Below are positions 1 to 8,695 of a stretch of DNA of 64,000 nt, in pieces. The number at the start of each line of letters is the position of its first letter. The stretch's first letter is position 1. The notes below the pieces were generated by a model. It saw only the letters and a list, made by a program, of their open reading frames with translations, did not search any database and had not been told where the DNA came from. The translations under genes were made by a program, and so were the position numbers. Source of the stretch: Flavobacterium johnsoniae (lineage in GTDB: Bacteria; Bacteroidota; Bacteroidia; Flavobacteriales; Flavobacteriaceae); assembly GCF_001879205.1 (NCBI RefSeq), contig NZ_MLFK01000005.1, forward strand, positions 744,001-808,000, given 5' to 3'.

Positions 1-13
1 TCGGTAAAAAATA

Positions 14-21
14 TATTTTTG
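14..21 (+). promoter_or_regulatory. Bacteroidota -7 box for the RDD gene
   Basis: TATTTTTG matches TAnnTTTG exactly. Transcription would start near base 28, leaving a leader of about 37 bases. The -33 element lies at or before the window edge and cannot be judged. Confidence 0.5.
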
Positions 22-64
22 TGAGCAGTGAATCAAAATTATTCATAATTATAACAACCTAACC

Positions 65-568
65 ATGAGCAATTCTACTTACGTTTTAGATGATAAAATA
101 TTAGCGTCCAGCGGCGCACGTTTTTTAAATTATATTATTGATCTTATATTTTTTGTAATTATCCTAATTGCAATCGGGATTTTAATTGGTGTTCTTACTG
201 CTTTGTTTGGAATGACTGAGCTTGGAGTATGGGTTGATAATTTAGGCGATTTAGGCTGGAATATTATTGTTGTAGTTATATCTGTAATTTATTATACGTT
301 GCTGGAAGGATTCTTCGGAAGGTCAATAGGAAAGTTTATTACCGGAACTATTGTGGTCGATGAAAATGGAGAAAAACCAACAATTGCTACTGCGTTTAAA
401 AGAAGTTTATGTCGTTTAATTCCTTTTGATGCTTTTACTTTTTTAGGAGGTTCCAGAGGCTGGCACGATTCAATTTCAGGTACCTATGTTGTTAGTAAAA
501 AAGGATTAGAAGAAGAGAAAAAAACATTTGAGGAATTCAGCTTAATAGGCGTTAAAGAAGTAAATTAG
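65..568 (+). CDS. RDD family membrane protein
   Basis: A 167-residue inner-membrane protein. Two hydrophobic segments (about residues 19-47 and 64-84) hold the family hallmarks: Arg19 at the start of the first helix, Asp26 within it, then GRSIGK (85-90) after the second and a WHDSISGT-like stretch (133-140). RDD proteins are small membrane proteins of largely unknown function, some linked to ion or solute transport; nothing here specifies a substrate. The ATG at 65 follows a good promoter box at 14-21. It stands alone, followed by a separate promoter for the Rrf2 gene. The charged C-terminal tail (147-167) is predicted soluble. Confidence 0.85.
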   Translation: MSNSTYVLDDKILASSGARFLNYIIDLIFFVIILIAIGILIGVLTALFGMTELGVWVDNLGDLGWNIIVVVISVIYYTLLEGFFGRSIGKFITGTIVVDENGEKPTIATAFKRSLCRLIPFDAFTFLGGSRGWHDSISGTYVVSKKGLEEEKKTFEEFSLIGVKEVN

Positions 569-631
569 TTAAACTATACTAATTTGGTAGAATTTAAATT
601 TGAATCTGATATTTTTCTCGTTTAAAAAGCT

Positions 632-639
632 TATTTTTG
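632..639 (+). promoter_or_regulatory. -7 box for the Rrf2 gene
   Basis: TATTTTTG (TAnnTTTG) about 100 bases before the GTG start. The leader that follows carries a GC-rich hairpin (GTCCCGA near 694 pairing with TCGGGAC near 711), a short interspersed repeat seen again near 9500 and 12122. Confidence 0.4.
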
Positions 640-737
640 TTCCAGAAAAATATGCGGTTTGTATATTTTAGAAAAATCTAAAATCTGCTCCCGTCCCGAG
701 GTTTCGGGATCGGGACTAAAATCTAAAACTATAGATA

Positions 738-1148
738 GTGCTTTCAAAGAAAACAAAATACGGAATTAAAGCTCTTACATATTTAGCCAGGAGAGAAAAT
801 AACGAACCTGTACAAATTGCCGAAATTGCCAAAAGTGAACATATTTCGATTAAATTTCTGGAAAGTATTTTATTATTACTTCGTAATTCCGGATTTCTTG
901 GTGCCAAGAAAGGAAAAGGCGGCGGGTATTATTTGATAAAAGATCCAAAAGATATCAGCATGGCTAAGGTCTATCGTATCCTCGAAGGTCCAATTGCATT
1001 GCTGCCATGTGCGAGTCATAATTTCTATGAAAAATGTGATGACTGCGATGACGAATCTACCTGTGCTGCACGGCGCTTAATGACCGAAGTTAGAGATAAC
1101 ACACTGAAAATATTAGAAAGTAATTCTTTGGCAGATATTGCTTTTTAA
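738..1148 (+). CDS. Rrf2 family transcriptional regulator
   Basis: A 136-residue DNA-binding protein. The N-terminal winged helix (about residues 1-65) has the family sequence pattern SKKTKYGIKAL at the start and a GGYYL wing near 62-66. Four cysteines follow (C91, C100, C103, C109), more than the three of IscR/NsrR, so an Fe-S or zinc ligand set is plausible but unproven. The GTG at 738 is preferred because it puts SKKTKYG at the usual family start. It lies just before two sulfite-exporter-type permeases and a sulfate assimilation operon, so by analogy with CymR/CysR-type Rrf2 proteins it is a candidate regulator of sulfur genes; that role is inferred from position only. A strong terminator follows. 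Confidence 0.88.
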   Translation: MLSKKTKYGIKALTYLARRENNEPVQIAEIAKSEHISIKFLESILLLLRNSGFLGAKKGKGGGYYLIKDPKDISMAKVYRILEGPIALLPCASHNFYEKCDDCDDESTCAARRLMTEVRDNTLKILESNSLADIAF

Positions 1149-1165
1149 AGATTACTTAAAACAAA

Positions 1166-1204
1166 AAATGCCCATTTCAACATTCCTGAAATGGGCATTT
1201 TTTG
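1166..1204 (+). terminator. Intrinsic terminator after Rrf2 gene, likely bidirectional
   Basis: Arms AAATGCCCATTTC (1166-1178) and GAAATGGGCATTT (1188-1200) pair perfectly and are followed by a T run. A-rich sequence upstream means it could also end transcription of the convergent permease gene. Confidence 0.85.
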
Positions 1205-1223
1205 TTTCATTGTTTTTATGGTC

Positions 1224-2006
1224 TTAAAAAATCAGCTTATATCCGGCTAGAAAGAGCATTACCGCTATGGCGTTTCTTAGAAATAAATCGGGTACTTTTC
1301 CGCTTAAACTGCTTCCGATATAAATTCCTGGAAGTGAACCTAGTAATAATTGTCCTAATAGCGCTAAATCTAAATTCCCCATAGATGCATGGCCAATTCC
1401 GGCAACTAATGTTAAAGGAACAGCATGTGCAATTTCAGTTCCCACCAAACGAGGCGTTGGTAAAAGTGGATAAAGGAAAAACAAAGTTACGGTTCCTAAA
1501 GCGCCGGCACCAATAGAAGTTAAGGTTACAGTAGCGCCCAGTAAAACTCCAATTGCAATTGTAAGCATATTTTGAGTAGTGCTTTCGCTGTGAAATTTAT
1601 CTCCTGCATGTTTTTGAGAAAAGACAAGGAGTTTCTTTTTAAATATAATGGCAATTGATGTAAATAATAAAGCCCATCCTAAACTGTATTTAATTACGTG
1701 ATTAATGGTTTCAATATCTGTTTTAATACTGTTTAATATCCATAAAGTCAGTAAAGCGGCAGGAACACTTCCTAATGTCAGCCAGCCCGTAATTTTCCAG
1801 TTGATGTTTCCTTTTTTATTATGTACAAATACGCCTCCGGCTTTAGTAAAAGCGGCATAAAGCAGATCTGTTCCTACTGCGGTTGTTGGCGGAATATTAA
1901 AGTATAACAAAATAGGAGTCATTAAAGAACCACCTCCAACACCTGTTAATCCAACAATAAAACCAACGGCTAACCCCGCAATTACAAGACCAATCTGAAA
2001 ATCCAT
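1224..2006 (-). CDS. TauE/SafE-type sulfite exporter family permease
   Basis: A 260-residue inner-membrane protein with about eight hydrophobic segments arranged as two repeats. The glycine-rich motif GLTGVGGGSLMTPIL (residues 19-33) and a second glycine-rich segment (about 160-170) are the paired signatures of the TauE/SafE family, which moves sulfite, sulfonates or other anions. It is convergent with the Rrf2 gene and divergent from a second family member that leads the sulfate assimilation operon. Substrate and direction of transport cannot be read from sequence; the neighbourhood suggests a sulfur anion. The ATG at 2006 is the first in frame; no TAnnTTTG box is evident on this strand. Confidence 0.85.
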   Translation of the reverse strand: MDFQIGLVIAGLAVGFIVGLTGVGGGSLMTPILLYFNIPPTTAVGTDLLYAAFTKAGGVFVHNKKGNINWKITGWLTLGSVPAALLTLWILNSIKTDIETINHVIKYSLGWALLFTSIAIIFKKKLLVFSQKHAGDKFHSESTTQNMLTIAIGVLLGATVTLTSIGAGALGTVTLFFLYPLLPTPRLVGTEIAHAVPLTLVAGIGHASMGNLDLALLGQLLLGSLPGIYIGSSLSGKVPDLFLRNAIAVMLFLAGYKLIF

Positions 2007-2248
2007 AAAAAATATTTGGCGCTAAAATACGACATTTTTATAATTATCCTATAGATTTTGTAGAGATTAAAACATCTATTTAATACGCAAATATTTTTTG
2101 CATTTATATTGTTTAAATACATTGTAAAATCTTATTATTTGTGAAATTAACCTATTAAAGTTTTAAATATCTCTTTTAGAATGTAATGGATATCTAATTA
2201 GCACTTTAAAAAAATTAAAATATTGTTTTGATTATTATAAATAAGTAG

Positions 2249-2256
2249 TATTTTTG
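2249..2256 (+). promoter_or_regulatory. Promoter of the sulfate assimilation operon
   Basis: TATTTTTG (TAnnTTTG) with a -33 TTG at 2228-2230, 18 bases upstream. This is one of the best promoters in the window. The start point would be near 2263, directly before an inverted repeat. Confidence 0.7.
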
Positions 2257-2265
2257 CAAAGTAAT

Positions 2266-2288
2266 CTATTAACCCGATAGGGTAATAG
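2266..2288. promoter_or_regulatory. Inverted repeat at the start point of the sulfur operon (candidate operator)
   Basis: CTATTAACCC (2266-2275), GATA, GGGTAATAG (2280-2288): the arms are complementary except for one extra A. It begins about 3 bases after the predicted start point, where a bound repressor would block initiation or elongation. The Rrf2 protein encoded 1.5 kb upstream is a candidate binder. An RNA hairpin role is the alternative. Confidence 0.45.
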
Positions 2289-2315
2289 GTTTTGAAAACA
2301 AATTCAATCGCTGGT

Positions 2316-3218
2316 ATGGAAAAAGAACTGAAAATAAATAGTGCTGGCTTTAAGTCGGATACGTCAATAAAAGAAAAACTTTGGGTTGTAATTCCTGTTG
2401 TTTTATTAGTAGGTTTATTGTCAACTTTGATTTATAATCATTATGCGGAGTTTTCTGTAGAAAACTTTATTGCAGGATTTAATCAGGAATTTTTAGTCTT
2501 TTTTGCCATTGGAGTTTTTGCTCAATTGGTAGACGGAACTTTAGGAATGGGGTATGGAGCCACTTCAACGTCATTTTTATTGGCCTACGGAGTTCCGCCT
2601 GTTGTAAGCAGTACTGCGGTTCACGTTTCTGAAATGTTTACAACCGGAGCATCGGCACTTTCTCATCACCGTTTTGGAAATATTAATAAAAAACTGGTAA
2701 AACATTTACTGATTCCAGGAGTTTTGGGGTCTATTATTGGAGCTTATTTATTGTCTGATGTTATTAACGGAGATGTAATTAAGCCATTTATTGCAGTTTA
2801 CATGATTATTTTAGCGGTTATTATTATCAAAAAAGCGCTGAAAAAAAGCATTGTGAAAAAGAAAACCAAAAAATTGGGTGTTTTAGCTCTTTTTGGAGGT
2901 TTTATGGATTCTGTTGGCGGCGGTGGCTGGGGTCCAATTGTGACTTCAACACTATTAGGAAGAGGAAGAAATCCGAGATATACAATTGGTTCTGTAAATG
3001 CAGCTGAGTTTGCGATTTCATTTGCAAGTGGTATAACATTTATGCTTTTTGGCGGTATTCACGGCTGGCAGGTGATCATAGGATTAATTTTAGGAGGAGT
3101 AATAGCAGCTCCATTAGCAGCTTATCTGGTAAATAAATTTAAAAGAAAACCAATGATGGTTGCAGTGGGAGTTCTAATTATATTATTGAGTTTAAAAACA
3201 TTATCTAAATTATTATAA
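2316..3218 (+). CDS. TauE/SafE-type permease, first gene of the sulfur operon
   Basis: A 300-residue membrane protein of the same superfamily as the 1224-2006 product but longer at the N-terminus. Signature segments are GTLGMGYGATSTSFLL in the first half and SVGGGGWGPIVTSTLLGRG in the second, each beside a membrane helix. The ATG at 2316 is preferred over an in-frame TTG at 2292, which lies almost on the operator-like repeat. It is followed after 25 bases by cysH, so it probably transports sulfate or a related sulfur anion for this pathway. Sulfate uptake is the simplest reading because no CysTWA or SulP gene is present here, but sulfite export during assimilation is equally possible. Confidence 0.82.
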   Translation: MEKELKINSAGFKSDTSIKEKLWVVIPVVLLVGLLSTLIYNHYAEFSVENFIAGFNQEFLVFFAIGVFAQLVDGTLGMGYGATSTSFLLAYGVPPVVSSTAVHVSEMFTTGASALSHHRFGNINKKLVKHLLIPGVLGSIIGAYLLSDVINGDVIKPFIAVYMIILAVIIIKKALKKSIVKKKTKKLGVLALFGGFMDSVGGGGWGPIVTSTLLGRGRNPRYTIGSVNAAEFAISFASGITFMLFGGIHGWQVIIGLILGGVIAAPLAAYLVNKFKRKPMMVAVGVLIILLSLKTLSKLL

Positions 3219-3243
3219 TTCTTTAGATAGGGAGAAAGAGATT

Positions 3244-3954
3244 ATGAGTGCGATTATTGTACAAGAATTATTAGATAAAACTAAAGACTTTTCGTTAAAC
3301 GAAACCTTAGTTTTTTTAGCAGAAAAATTTCCGGGAAAAGTAATTTTTTCCACGTCTTTCGGTCAGGAAGATCAGGTAATTACAGATTTTATTGCAAAAA
3401 GTAATACTGATATTACCATTTTTACTTTAGACACCGGTAGATTATTTCAGGAAACTTATGACGTTTTTCATAAAACATTAAAAAAGTACAAAAGACCTAT
3501 TGAAGTTTTTTTTCCGGAAGCAGCGGCTGTAGAAAATTTACTAAAAGCAAAAGGACCAAACAGCTTTTACGATTCTGTAGAAAACAGAAAAGAATGCTGC
3601 TTTATTCGAAAAGTAGTTCCATTGCGAAAAGCTTTGGCAGGAAATTCAGTGTGGATTACAGGTTTAAGAGCCGAGCAGTCAGAAAACAGACAAGATTTAA
3701 ATTTGTTTGAATACGACGGAAATTTCGAAATCATCAAATTCAATCCGTTATTAAAATGGACTTTAGAAGAAGTCGAGAATCATCTGCAGGAGAATAATGT
3801 ACCTCAAAATGCATTACACAAACAAGGTTTTGTAAGTATTGGATGTGCACCTTGTACGAGAGCTATTTTTCCGGGCGAGGATATCAGAGCCGGAAGATGG
3901 TGGTGGGAATCCAGCCATAAAGAGTGTGGTCTGCACAGCGCTAAGAAAGAGTAA
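3244..3954 (+). CDS. cysH: Phosphoadenylyl/adenylyl-sulfate reductase, Fe-S (APS) type
   Basis: A 236-residue cytoplasmic enzyme reducing adenylyl sulfate to sulfite with thiol reductant. It has the adenine-nucleotide alpha hydrolase fold with the STSFGQED loop (36-43). The cysteines C118-C119 and C201-x2-C204 match the four ligands of the 4Fe-4S cluster that marks APS-using enzymes, and C228 in ECGLH is the catalytic cysteine. E. coli PAPS reductase lacks the cluster cysteines. The absence of an APS kinase (cysC) in this operon, and of a CysC domain on CysN, agrees with direct use of APS. Start at the ATG 25 bases after the permease stop. Confidence 0.93.
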   Translation: MSAIIVQELLDKTKDFSLNETLVFLAEKFPGKVIFSTSFGQEDQVITDFIAKSNTDITIFTLDTGRLFQETYDVFHKTLKKYKRPIEVFFPEAAAVENLLKAKGPNSFYDSVENRKECCFIRKVVPLRKALAGNSVWITGLRAEQSENRQDLNLFEYDGNFEIIKFNPLLKWTLEEVENHLQENNVPQNALHKQGFVSIGCAPCTRAIFPGEDIRAGRWWWESSHKECGLHSAKKE

Positions 3955-4187
3955 TAGAAGAAAGAAGCTAGAGACAACAAAATAGATTTAAAGTTCCGGA
4001 GGAACGATTCATTTTGTTGCGCCGGATTTTAATCCGGGGAATATGTGGATGAAAATAATAGATTTTTTATCCGTTGAAGAGAGCATAAAGAATAGAATAA
4101 GAGTGGAGATTTTAGATCAGGCGAAAAACTTGAAACTTTAAACCTGAAACAAAATTTTTCACAACAAAAATATCAAACAAAAAAACA
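3955..4187. repeat. Intergenic repeat cluster between cysH and cysD
   Basis: Contains a small hairpin GTTCCGGAGGAAC near 3993, a second CCGGATTTTAATCCGG near 4022, and degenerate CTTGAAAC/CCTGAAAC direct repeats at about 4127-4150. The GTTCCG(T/G)AGGAACGAT element recurs near 9470. No ORF is credible here. Confidence 0.6.
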
Positions 4188-5087
4188 ATGAGTTCAGTAT
4201 TAAAAACAAACGCTTTAGAGAGTGAAGCGATATACATTTTCAGAGAAGTAATTTCACAGTTTGACAAACCGGTTTTACTTTTCTCAGGAGGAAAAGATTC
4301 TATTACGTTAGTACGTTTAGCACAAAAAGCATTTTTCCCTGCTAAAATTCCGTTTCCTCTTTTACATGTTGATACGGGACACAATTTCCCTGAAACAATT
4401 GCTTTCAGAGATAAATTGGTAGAAGAATTAGGTTTAGAGCTGATCGTTCGTAATGTTCAGGATGCTATTGATGAAGGAAAAGTGGTTGAAGAAACTGGTA
4501 AATATTCAAGCCGTAACAGCTTACAGACTACAACACTTTTAGATGCAATTGAAGAATTTAAGTTTGACGCTTGTATTGGTGGCGCTCGTCGTGATGAAGA
4601 AAAAGCAAGAGCTAAAGAACGTATTTTTTCTGTTCGTGATGATTTCGGTCAATGGGACGAAAAAAATCAAAGACCTGAATTGTTTGATATTTTAAATGGA
4701 AAAATCGAAAACGGACAAAACGTTCGTGTTTTTCCAATTTCAAATTGGACAGAATTAGATGTTTGGAGTTACATCGAAAAAGAACAAATCGAAATTCCAT
4801 CAATCTATTTTTCACATAAAAGAAAAGTTTTTTTGAGAGACGGTTTAATCTGGTCGCATTCTCCTTTTGTGTATCAGGAAGAAGACGAACAAATCGAAGA
4901 ACGAATTGTTCGTTTCAGAACCGTTGGAGATATGAGTTGTACAGCTGCAGTTGAATCTTATGCCGCAACAATCGAAGAAGTGGTAGGCGAAATCAGATCG
5001 TCAACCATTTCTGAAAGAGGAGCCAGAATAGATGACAAACGTTCTGAAGCTGCAATGGAAAAGAGAAAACAACAGGGATATTTTTAA
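4188..5087 (+). CDS. cysD: Sulfate adenylyltransferase subunit 2
   Basis: A 299-residue cytoplasmic subunit that adenylates sulfate to APS using ATP. The PP-loop SGGKDS is at residues 33-38 and the conserved GGARRDEEKARAKER segment near 131-145 is present, as is the C-terminal GYF end typical of CysD. Length equals E. coli CysD (about 302). It works as a heterodimer with the CysN GTPase encoded next. The 112-base gap to cysN is filled by degenerate AATTGATAATT and CCTGAAAC repeats. Confidence 0.96.
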   Translation: MSSVLKTNALESEAIYIFREVISQFDKPVLLFSGGKDSITLVRLAQKAFFPAKIPFPLLHVDTGHNFPETIAFRDKLVEELGLELIVRNVQDAIDEGKVVEETGKYSSRNSLQTTTLLDAIEEFKFDACIGGARRDEEKARAKERIFSVRDDFGQWDEKNQRPELFDILNGKIENGQNVRVFPISNWTELDVWSYIEKEQIEIPSIYFSHKRKVFLRDGLIWSHSPFVYQEEDEQIEERIVRFRTVGDMSCTAAVESYAATIEEVVGEIRSSTISERGARIDDKRSEAAMEKRKQQGYF

Positions 5088-5199
5088 TTGGATAATTAAT
5101 AATTGACAATTGATAATTAAAAAGTAGAATCAAAAAAACATACGGATTATAAGTTTCAAACAAAACCTGAAACTTTAAACCTGAAACAAAAATATTAGA
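5088..5199. repeat. Degenerate repeats between cysD and cysN
   Basis: AATTGGATAATT, AATAATTGACAATT and TTGATAATT form one run (5091-5118); GTTTCAAAC, CCTGAAAC and CCTGAAAC form another (5152-5189). The second run shares ACTTTAAACCTGAAAC with the region before cysD. Confidence 0.6.
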
Positions 5200-6444
5200 A
5201 TGGACGTTTTAAAAATAGCAACAGCAGGAAGTGTAGATGACGGAAAAAGTACTTTGATCGGGAGATTATTGTATGATACAAAATCATTGACAACTGATAA
5301 AATAGAAGCAATCGAAAAAAGCAGCAGACAAAAAGGATACGATTATCTTGATTTTTCTTTGGCAACAGACGGTTTGGTAGCAGAAAGAGAACAAGGAATT
5401 ACAATTGACGTTGCACATATTTATTTTTCGACTGCAAAGAAAAGTTACATTATTGCCGATACTCCGGGGCACGTAGAATATACAAGAAACATGGTTACTG
5501 GAGCTTCGACTTCTCAGGTTTCAATCATTTTAATCGATGCCAGAAAAGGCGTAATCGAGCAGACATACCGTCACTTCTTCATCAATAATTTATTGAGGGT
5601 AAAAGAGGTAATTGTTGCCATTAATAAAATGGACTTAGTGGATTATTCTGAAGAAGTTTTCAATAAAATAAAAGCTGATTTCCAGGCATTAAATGCAAAA
5701 AGCACTTTTAAGGAACAAAACGTAAGTTATATTCCGTTAAGCGCAATCAACGGTGGAAACGTAGTGGATAAATCAGAAAATATGCCTTGGTACGATGGAC
5801 AAACCGTTTTAGAACATTTAGAAGGGTTGCATGCTTCAGATGTTTTTGAAGCAGGAAAAGCGCGTTTCCCGGTTCAGACCGTTATTCGTCCAAAAACAGA
5901 AGAATACCACGATTTTAGAGGTTACGCAGGAAAATTATACGGAAATTCAATTAAAGTTGGAGATGCTGTAACGGTTCTTCCTTCTTTAACAGAATCAAAA
6001 GTATCTAAAATTCACTTTTTCGATAAAACATTCGATGAGGCCGTTGCAGGATCTTCAATTACAATCGAATTAGAAAATGATATCAATGTAACGAGAGGTG
6101 ACATGATTGTAAAATCAGATGAACTTCCAAAAATTGAAAAAGATATTACTACGACAGTTTGCTGGATGGACAGTAAAAAACTGGTTCCGGGAACAAAATA
6201 TTTAGTACAACACAATACGAACAGAGTTTTAGCAAAAGTAGAAAGCATTAAAAATACGATTGCTACAGATTACTCAGGAACAACAGAAGCTTCACAATTA
6301 GCAATCAACGAAATTGGAGAAGTAACGATCAAATTAAGTAAACCGTTATACTTTGATTCATACAACGAAAACAAATCAAACGGAGCTTTTATCTTAATTG
6401 ATACAGCTACAAACACAACAGCAGGAGTAGGATTTATTAGGTAA
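5200..6444 (+). CDS. cysN: Sulfate adenylyltransferase subunit 1 (GTPase)
   Basis: A 414-residue translation-factor-like GTPase that drives APS formation by CysD. P-loop GSVDDGKS is at residues 10-17, the switch DTPGH near 88-92 and the NKMD guanine specificity motif near 142-145, followed by two beta-barrel domains. It is about 60 residues shorter than E. coli CysN and carries no fused APS kinase, in keeping with an APS-reducing pathway. The ATG at 5200 gives the standard MDVLKIATAGSVDDGKS start. Confidence 0.96.
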   Translation: MDVLKIATAGSVDDGKSTLIGRLLYDTKSLTTDKIEAIEKSSRQKGYDYLDFSLATDGLVAEREQGITIDVAHIYFSTAKKSYIIADTPGHVEYTRNMVTGASTSQVSIILIDARKGVIEQTYRHFFINNLLRVKEVIVAINKMDLVDYSEEVFNKIKADFQALNAKSTFKEQNVSYIPLSAINGGNVVDKSENMPWYDGQTVLEHLEGLHASDVFEAGKARFPVQTVIRPKTEEYHDFRGYAGKLYGNSIKVGDAVTVLPSLTESKVSKIHFFDKTFDEAVAGSSITIELENDINVTRGDMIVKSDELPKIEKDITTTVCWMDSKKLVPGTKYLVQHNTNRVLAKVESIKNTIATDYSGTTEASQLAINEIGEVTIKLSKPLYFDSYNENKSNGAFILIDTATNTTAGVGFIR

Positions 6445-6455
6445 ACCTGCTGTAA

Positions 6456-6542
6456 GCTTTAAGCTATAGGCAATAAGCTTTTAGCAAAAGATGTATAAAA
6501 AGGTATGCAAGAGCTTAAAGCTTATTGCTTAATGCCTAAAGC
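6456..6542. repeat. 30-base imperfect inverted repeat in the cysN-sulfite reductase gap
   Basis: Arms 6456-6485 and 6513-6542 are complementary at 25 of 30 positions with a 27-base spacer. The gap from 6445 to 6604 is otherwise made of reiterated TAAAGC/TAAGC units, continuing to within 6 bases of the next start codon. Confidence 0.65.
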
Positions 6543-6604
6543 AAAAAAAACACAAAGTTAATAAAGCTTAAAGCGTATAGCCTAAAGCCTAAAGCGTAAA
6601 AGAA

Positions 6605-8695
6605 ATGGAAAGTTTTAGAACAGAAATAGAAAATCCGGTAGTTCAAAGAGAGATTATCGAATTAGAAAAAAAGATTCATTTATTCCGTGGAGGAAAAATT
6701 GATGATGAGCGTTTTCGCAGTCTTCGTTTAGCGCGCGGAATCTACGGACAGCGTCAGGAAGGCGTACAAATGATTCGTATTAAACTGCCTTATGGTAAAG
6801 TTACCAGTGAGCAATTAGTGCGTATCACGCAGGTTTCTGATGAATATTCTACAGGACGTTTGCATATTACAACACGTCAGGATATCCAGATTCACTACGT
6901 AAGTCTAGACAGAACACCTGAGCTTTGGGCAGATCTGGCTAAAGATGATATTACACTTCGTGAAGCTTGTGGAAACACCGTTAGAAATATTACAGGAAGT
7001 GAATTAGCGGGTGTAGACGTAAACGAACCATTTGATGTTTCGCCTTATGCGCACGGGATGTTTCAATATCTATTGAGAAACCCAATTTGTCAGGAAATGG
7101 GACGTAAATTCAAAATTTCGTTTTCTTCTTCAGACGAAGATACCGCTTTGAGTTATTTGCACGATTTAGGATTTATTCCAAAAATCAAAGACGGACAAAA
7201 AGGTTTTAAAATTCTTTTTGGAGGAGGTTTAGGATCTCAGCCGGCACATGCTGAATTACTTTCGGAATTTGTTCCTGTAAACGAAATCATTCCAACAGCA
7301 GAAGGAATCATCCGTATTTTCGACAGATATGGCGAGCGTGCCAAAAGAATGAAAGCGCGTATGAAATTCTTAATCAAAGAAATCGGAAAAGATGTTTTTC
7401 TTGATTTGGTAGAAAAAGAGAAAAAAGCCATCGCTTTTGAAACATACGAAATAGATACAACAGCTTTTGAAGGCTCGATTACTGAGCCATTATTGCAAGC
7501 TCCACAAGTTACAATTGAAGATACTGCGGCTTATGAAGCCTGGAAGAAATCGAATGTAATCAAACAGAAACAAGAAGGTTATTATGCCATTGGAATCAAA
7601 GTTTTATTAGGAGATTTTTATACCGATAAAGCACGATTATTAGCCGCTTTAATTAAAAATTACGCAGCAAATGAATTACGCTTTTCATTGCGCCAAAATA
7701 TTGTAATACGACACGTAAAAGAAGAGAATTTACCTTTCTTTTATCAGGAATTAGCCAAATTGGATTTCGTTCAGTTAGGATATAATTCTACAGGAGATAT
7801 TACGGCATGTCCGGGTACTGATACTTGTAATTTGGGGATTGCAAGTAGTACCGGTATTGCAGAAGAGTTAGAAAGAGTTTTAACCGCCGAATATCCTCAG
7901 TATTTAAATAACCGTGAAATTGAAATTAAAATTTCGGGTTGTATGAATGCCTGCGGACAGCACAATATGTCTGCAATTGGATTTCAGGGAATGTCAATCA
8001 ATTCAGGGAAATTAGTTGCGCCTGCTTTACAGGTTTTGTTAGGCGGAGGAAGATTAGGAAATGGAGTTGGACGTTTTGCCGATAAAGTAATTAAAATTCC
8101 AAGCCGTAGAGGACCGGACGCATTACGTACAATCTTAAATGATTTTGATGCCAATGCAAACGGAGAAAAATTCTTGAATTATTACGATGCAAAAGGAGAG
8201 AAATATTTCTATGAAATCTTAAAACCTTTCGCAGATGTAACCAATCTAACTGAAGCTGATTTTGTAGATTGGGGTAACGCAGACAATTATGTAAAAGCAG
8301 TAGGAGTTGGAGAATGTGCCGGTGTTGTGATCGATTTAGTAGCGACATTATTGTTTGAAGCTAAAGAGAAATTGATCCTTGCTCAGGAATCTTTCGACGA
8401 GAAAAAATGGTCAGATGCAATCTATCATGCTTATGCAGGATTTGTAAACGGAGCAAAAGCTTTGTTATTGGCAGAAAATCAAAAAACAAATCACCACGCA
8501 GGAATCGTTGATTTGTTTGACACTGTTTTTATCGAAAACAACAAAATCGAATTAAACTCAACTTTTAAAGACTTGGTTTACCAAATCAATAAAAACGAAC
8601 CATCTGAAGCTTTCGCTAAAGATTACATTGCTCAGGCAGTAGTTTTCTTTGATAAAATCGAAACATTCAGAGCACAAGAATTAGCAAATGCTTAA
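6605..8695 (+). CDS. Siroheme sulfite (nitrite/sulfite) reductase with HEPN-like C-terminal domain
   Basis: A 696-residue cytoplasmic enzyme for the six-electron reduction of sulfite to sulfide. Residues 1-560 hold the duplicated ferredoxin-like and siroheme/4Fe-4S domains; the cluster ligands are C402-x5-C408 (ACPGTDTC) and C446-x3-C450 (SGCMNACG). Arginines in the TGRLHITTRQDIQIH segment (83-97) are the usual siroheme contacts. Position behind cysHDN argues for sulfite rather than nitrite. Residues about 575-690 are an extra all-helical region not found in E. coli CysI. Its pattern (AKEKLILAQ...WSDAIYHAYAGFVNGAKALL...NHHAG.VDLF) resembles HEPN domains. No flavoprotein subunit is present; reduced ferredoxin is the likely donor. 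Overlaps the next gene by 8 bases. Confidence 0.92.
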   Translation: MESFRTEIENPVVQREIIELEKKIHLFRGGKIDDERFRSLRLARGIYGQRQEGVQMIRIKLPYGKVTSEQLVRITQVSDEYSTGRLHITTRQDIQIHYVSLDRTPELWADLAKDDITLREACGNTVRNITGSELAGVDVNEPFDVSPYAHGMFQYLLRNPICQEMGRKFKISFSSSDEDTALSYLHDLGFIPKIKDGQKGFKILFGGGLGSQPAHAELLSEFVPVNEIIPTAEGIIRIFDRYGERAKRMKARMKFLIKEIGKDVFLDLVEKEKKAIAFETYEIDTTAFEGSITEPLLQAPQVTIEDTAAYEAWKKSNVIKQKQEGYYAIGIKVLLGDFYTDKARLLAALIKNYAANELRFSLRQNIVIRHVKEENLPFFYQELAKLDFVQLGYNSTGDITACPGTDTCNLGIASSTGIAEELERVLTAEYPQYLNNREIEIKISGCMNACGQHNMSAIGFQGMSINSGKLVAPALQVLLGGGRLGNGVGRFADKVIKIPSRRGPDALRTILNDFDANANGEKFLNYYDAKGEKYFYEILKPFADVTNLTEADFVDWGNADNYVKAVGVGECAGVVIDLVATLLFEAKEKLILAQESFDEKKWSDAIYHAYAGFVNGAKALLLAENQKTNHHAGIVDLFDTVFIENNKIELNSTFKDLVYQINKNEPSEAFAKDYIAQAVVFFDKIETFRAQELANA

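Noticed and set aside
6605..8695. Assimilatory nitrite reductase
   Set aside because: The same superfamily, but neighbours are all sulfate assimilation and siroheme genes with no nitrate genes, so sulfite is the better substrate.
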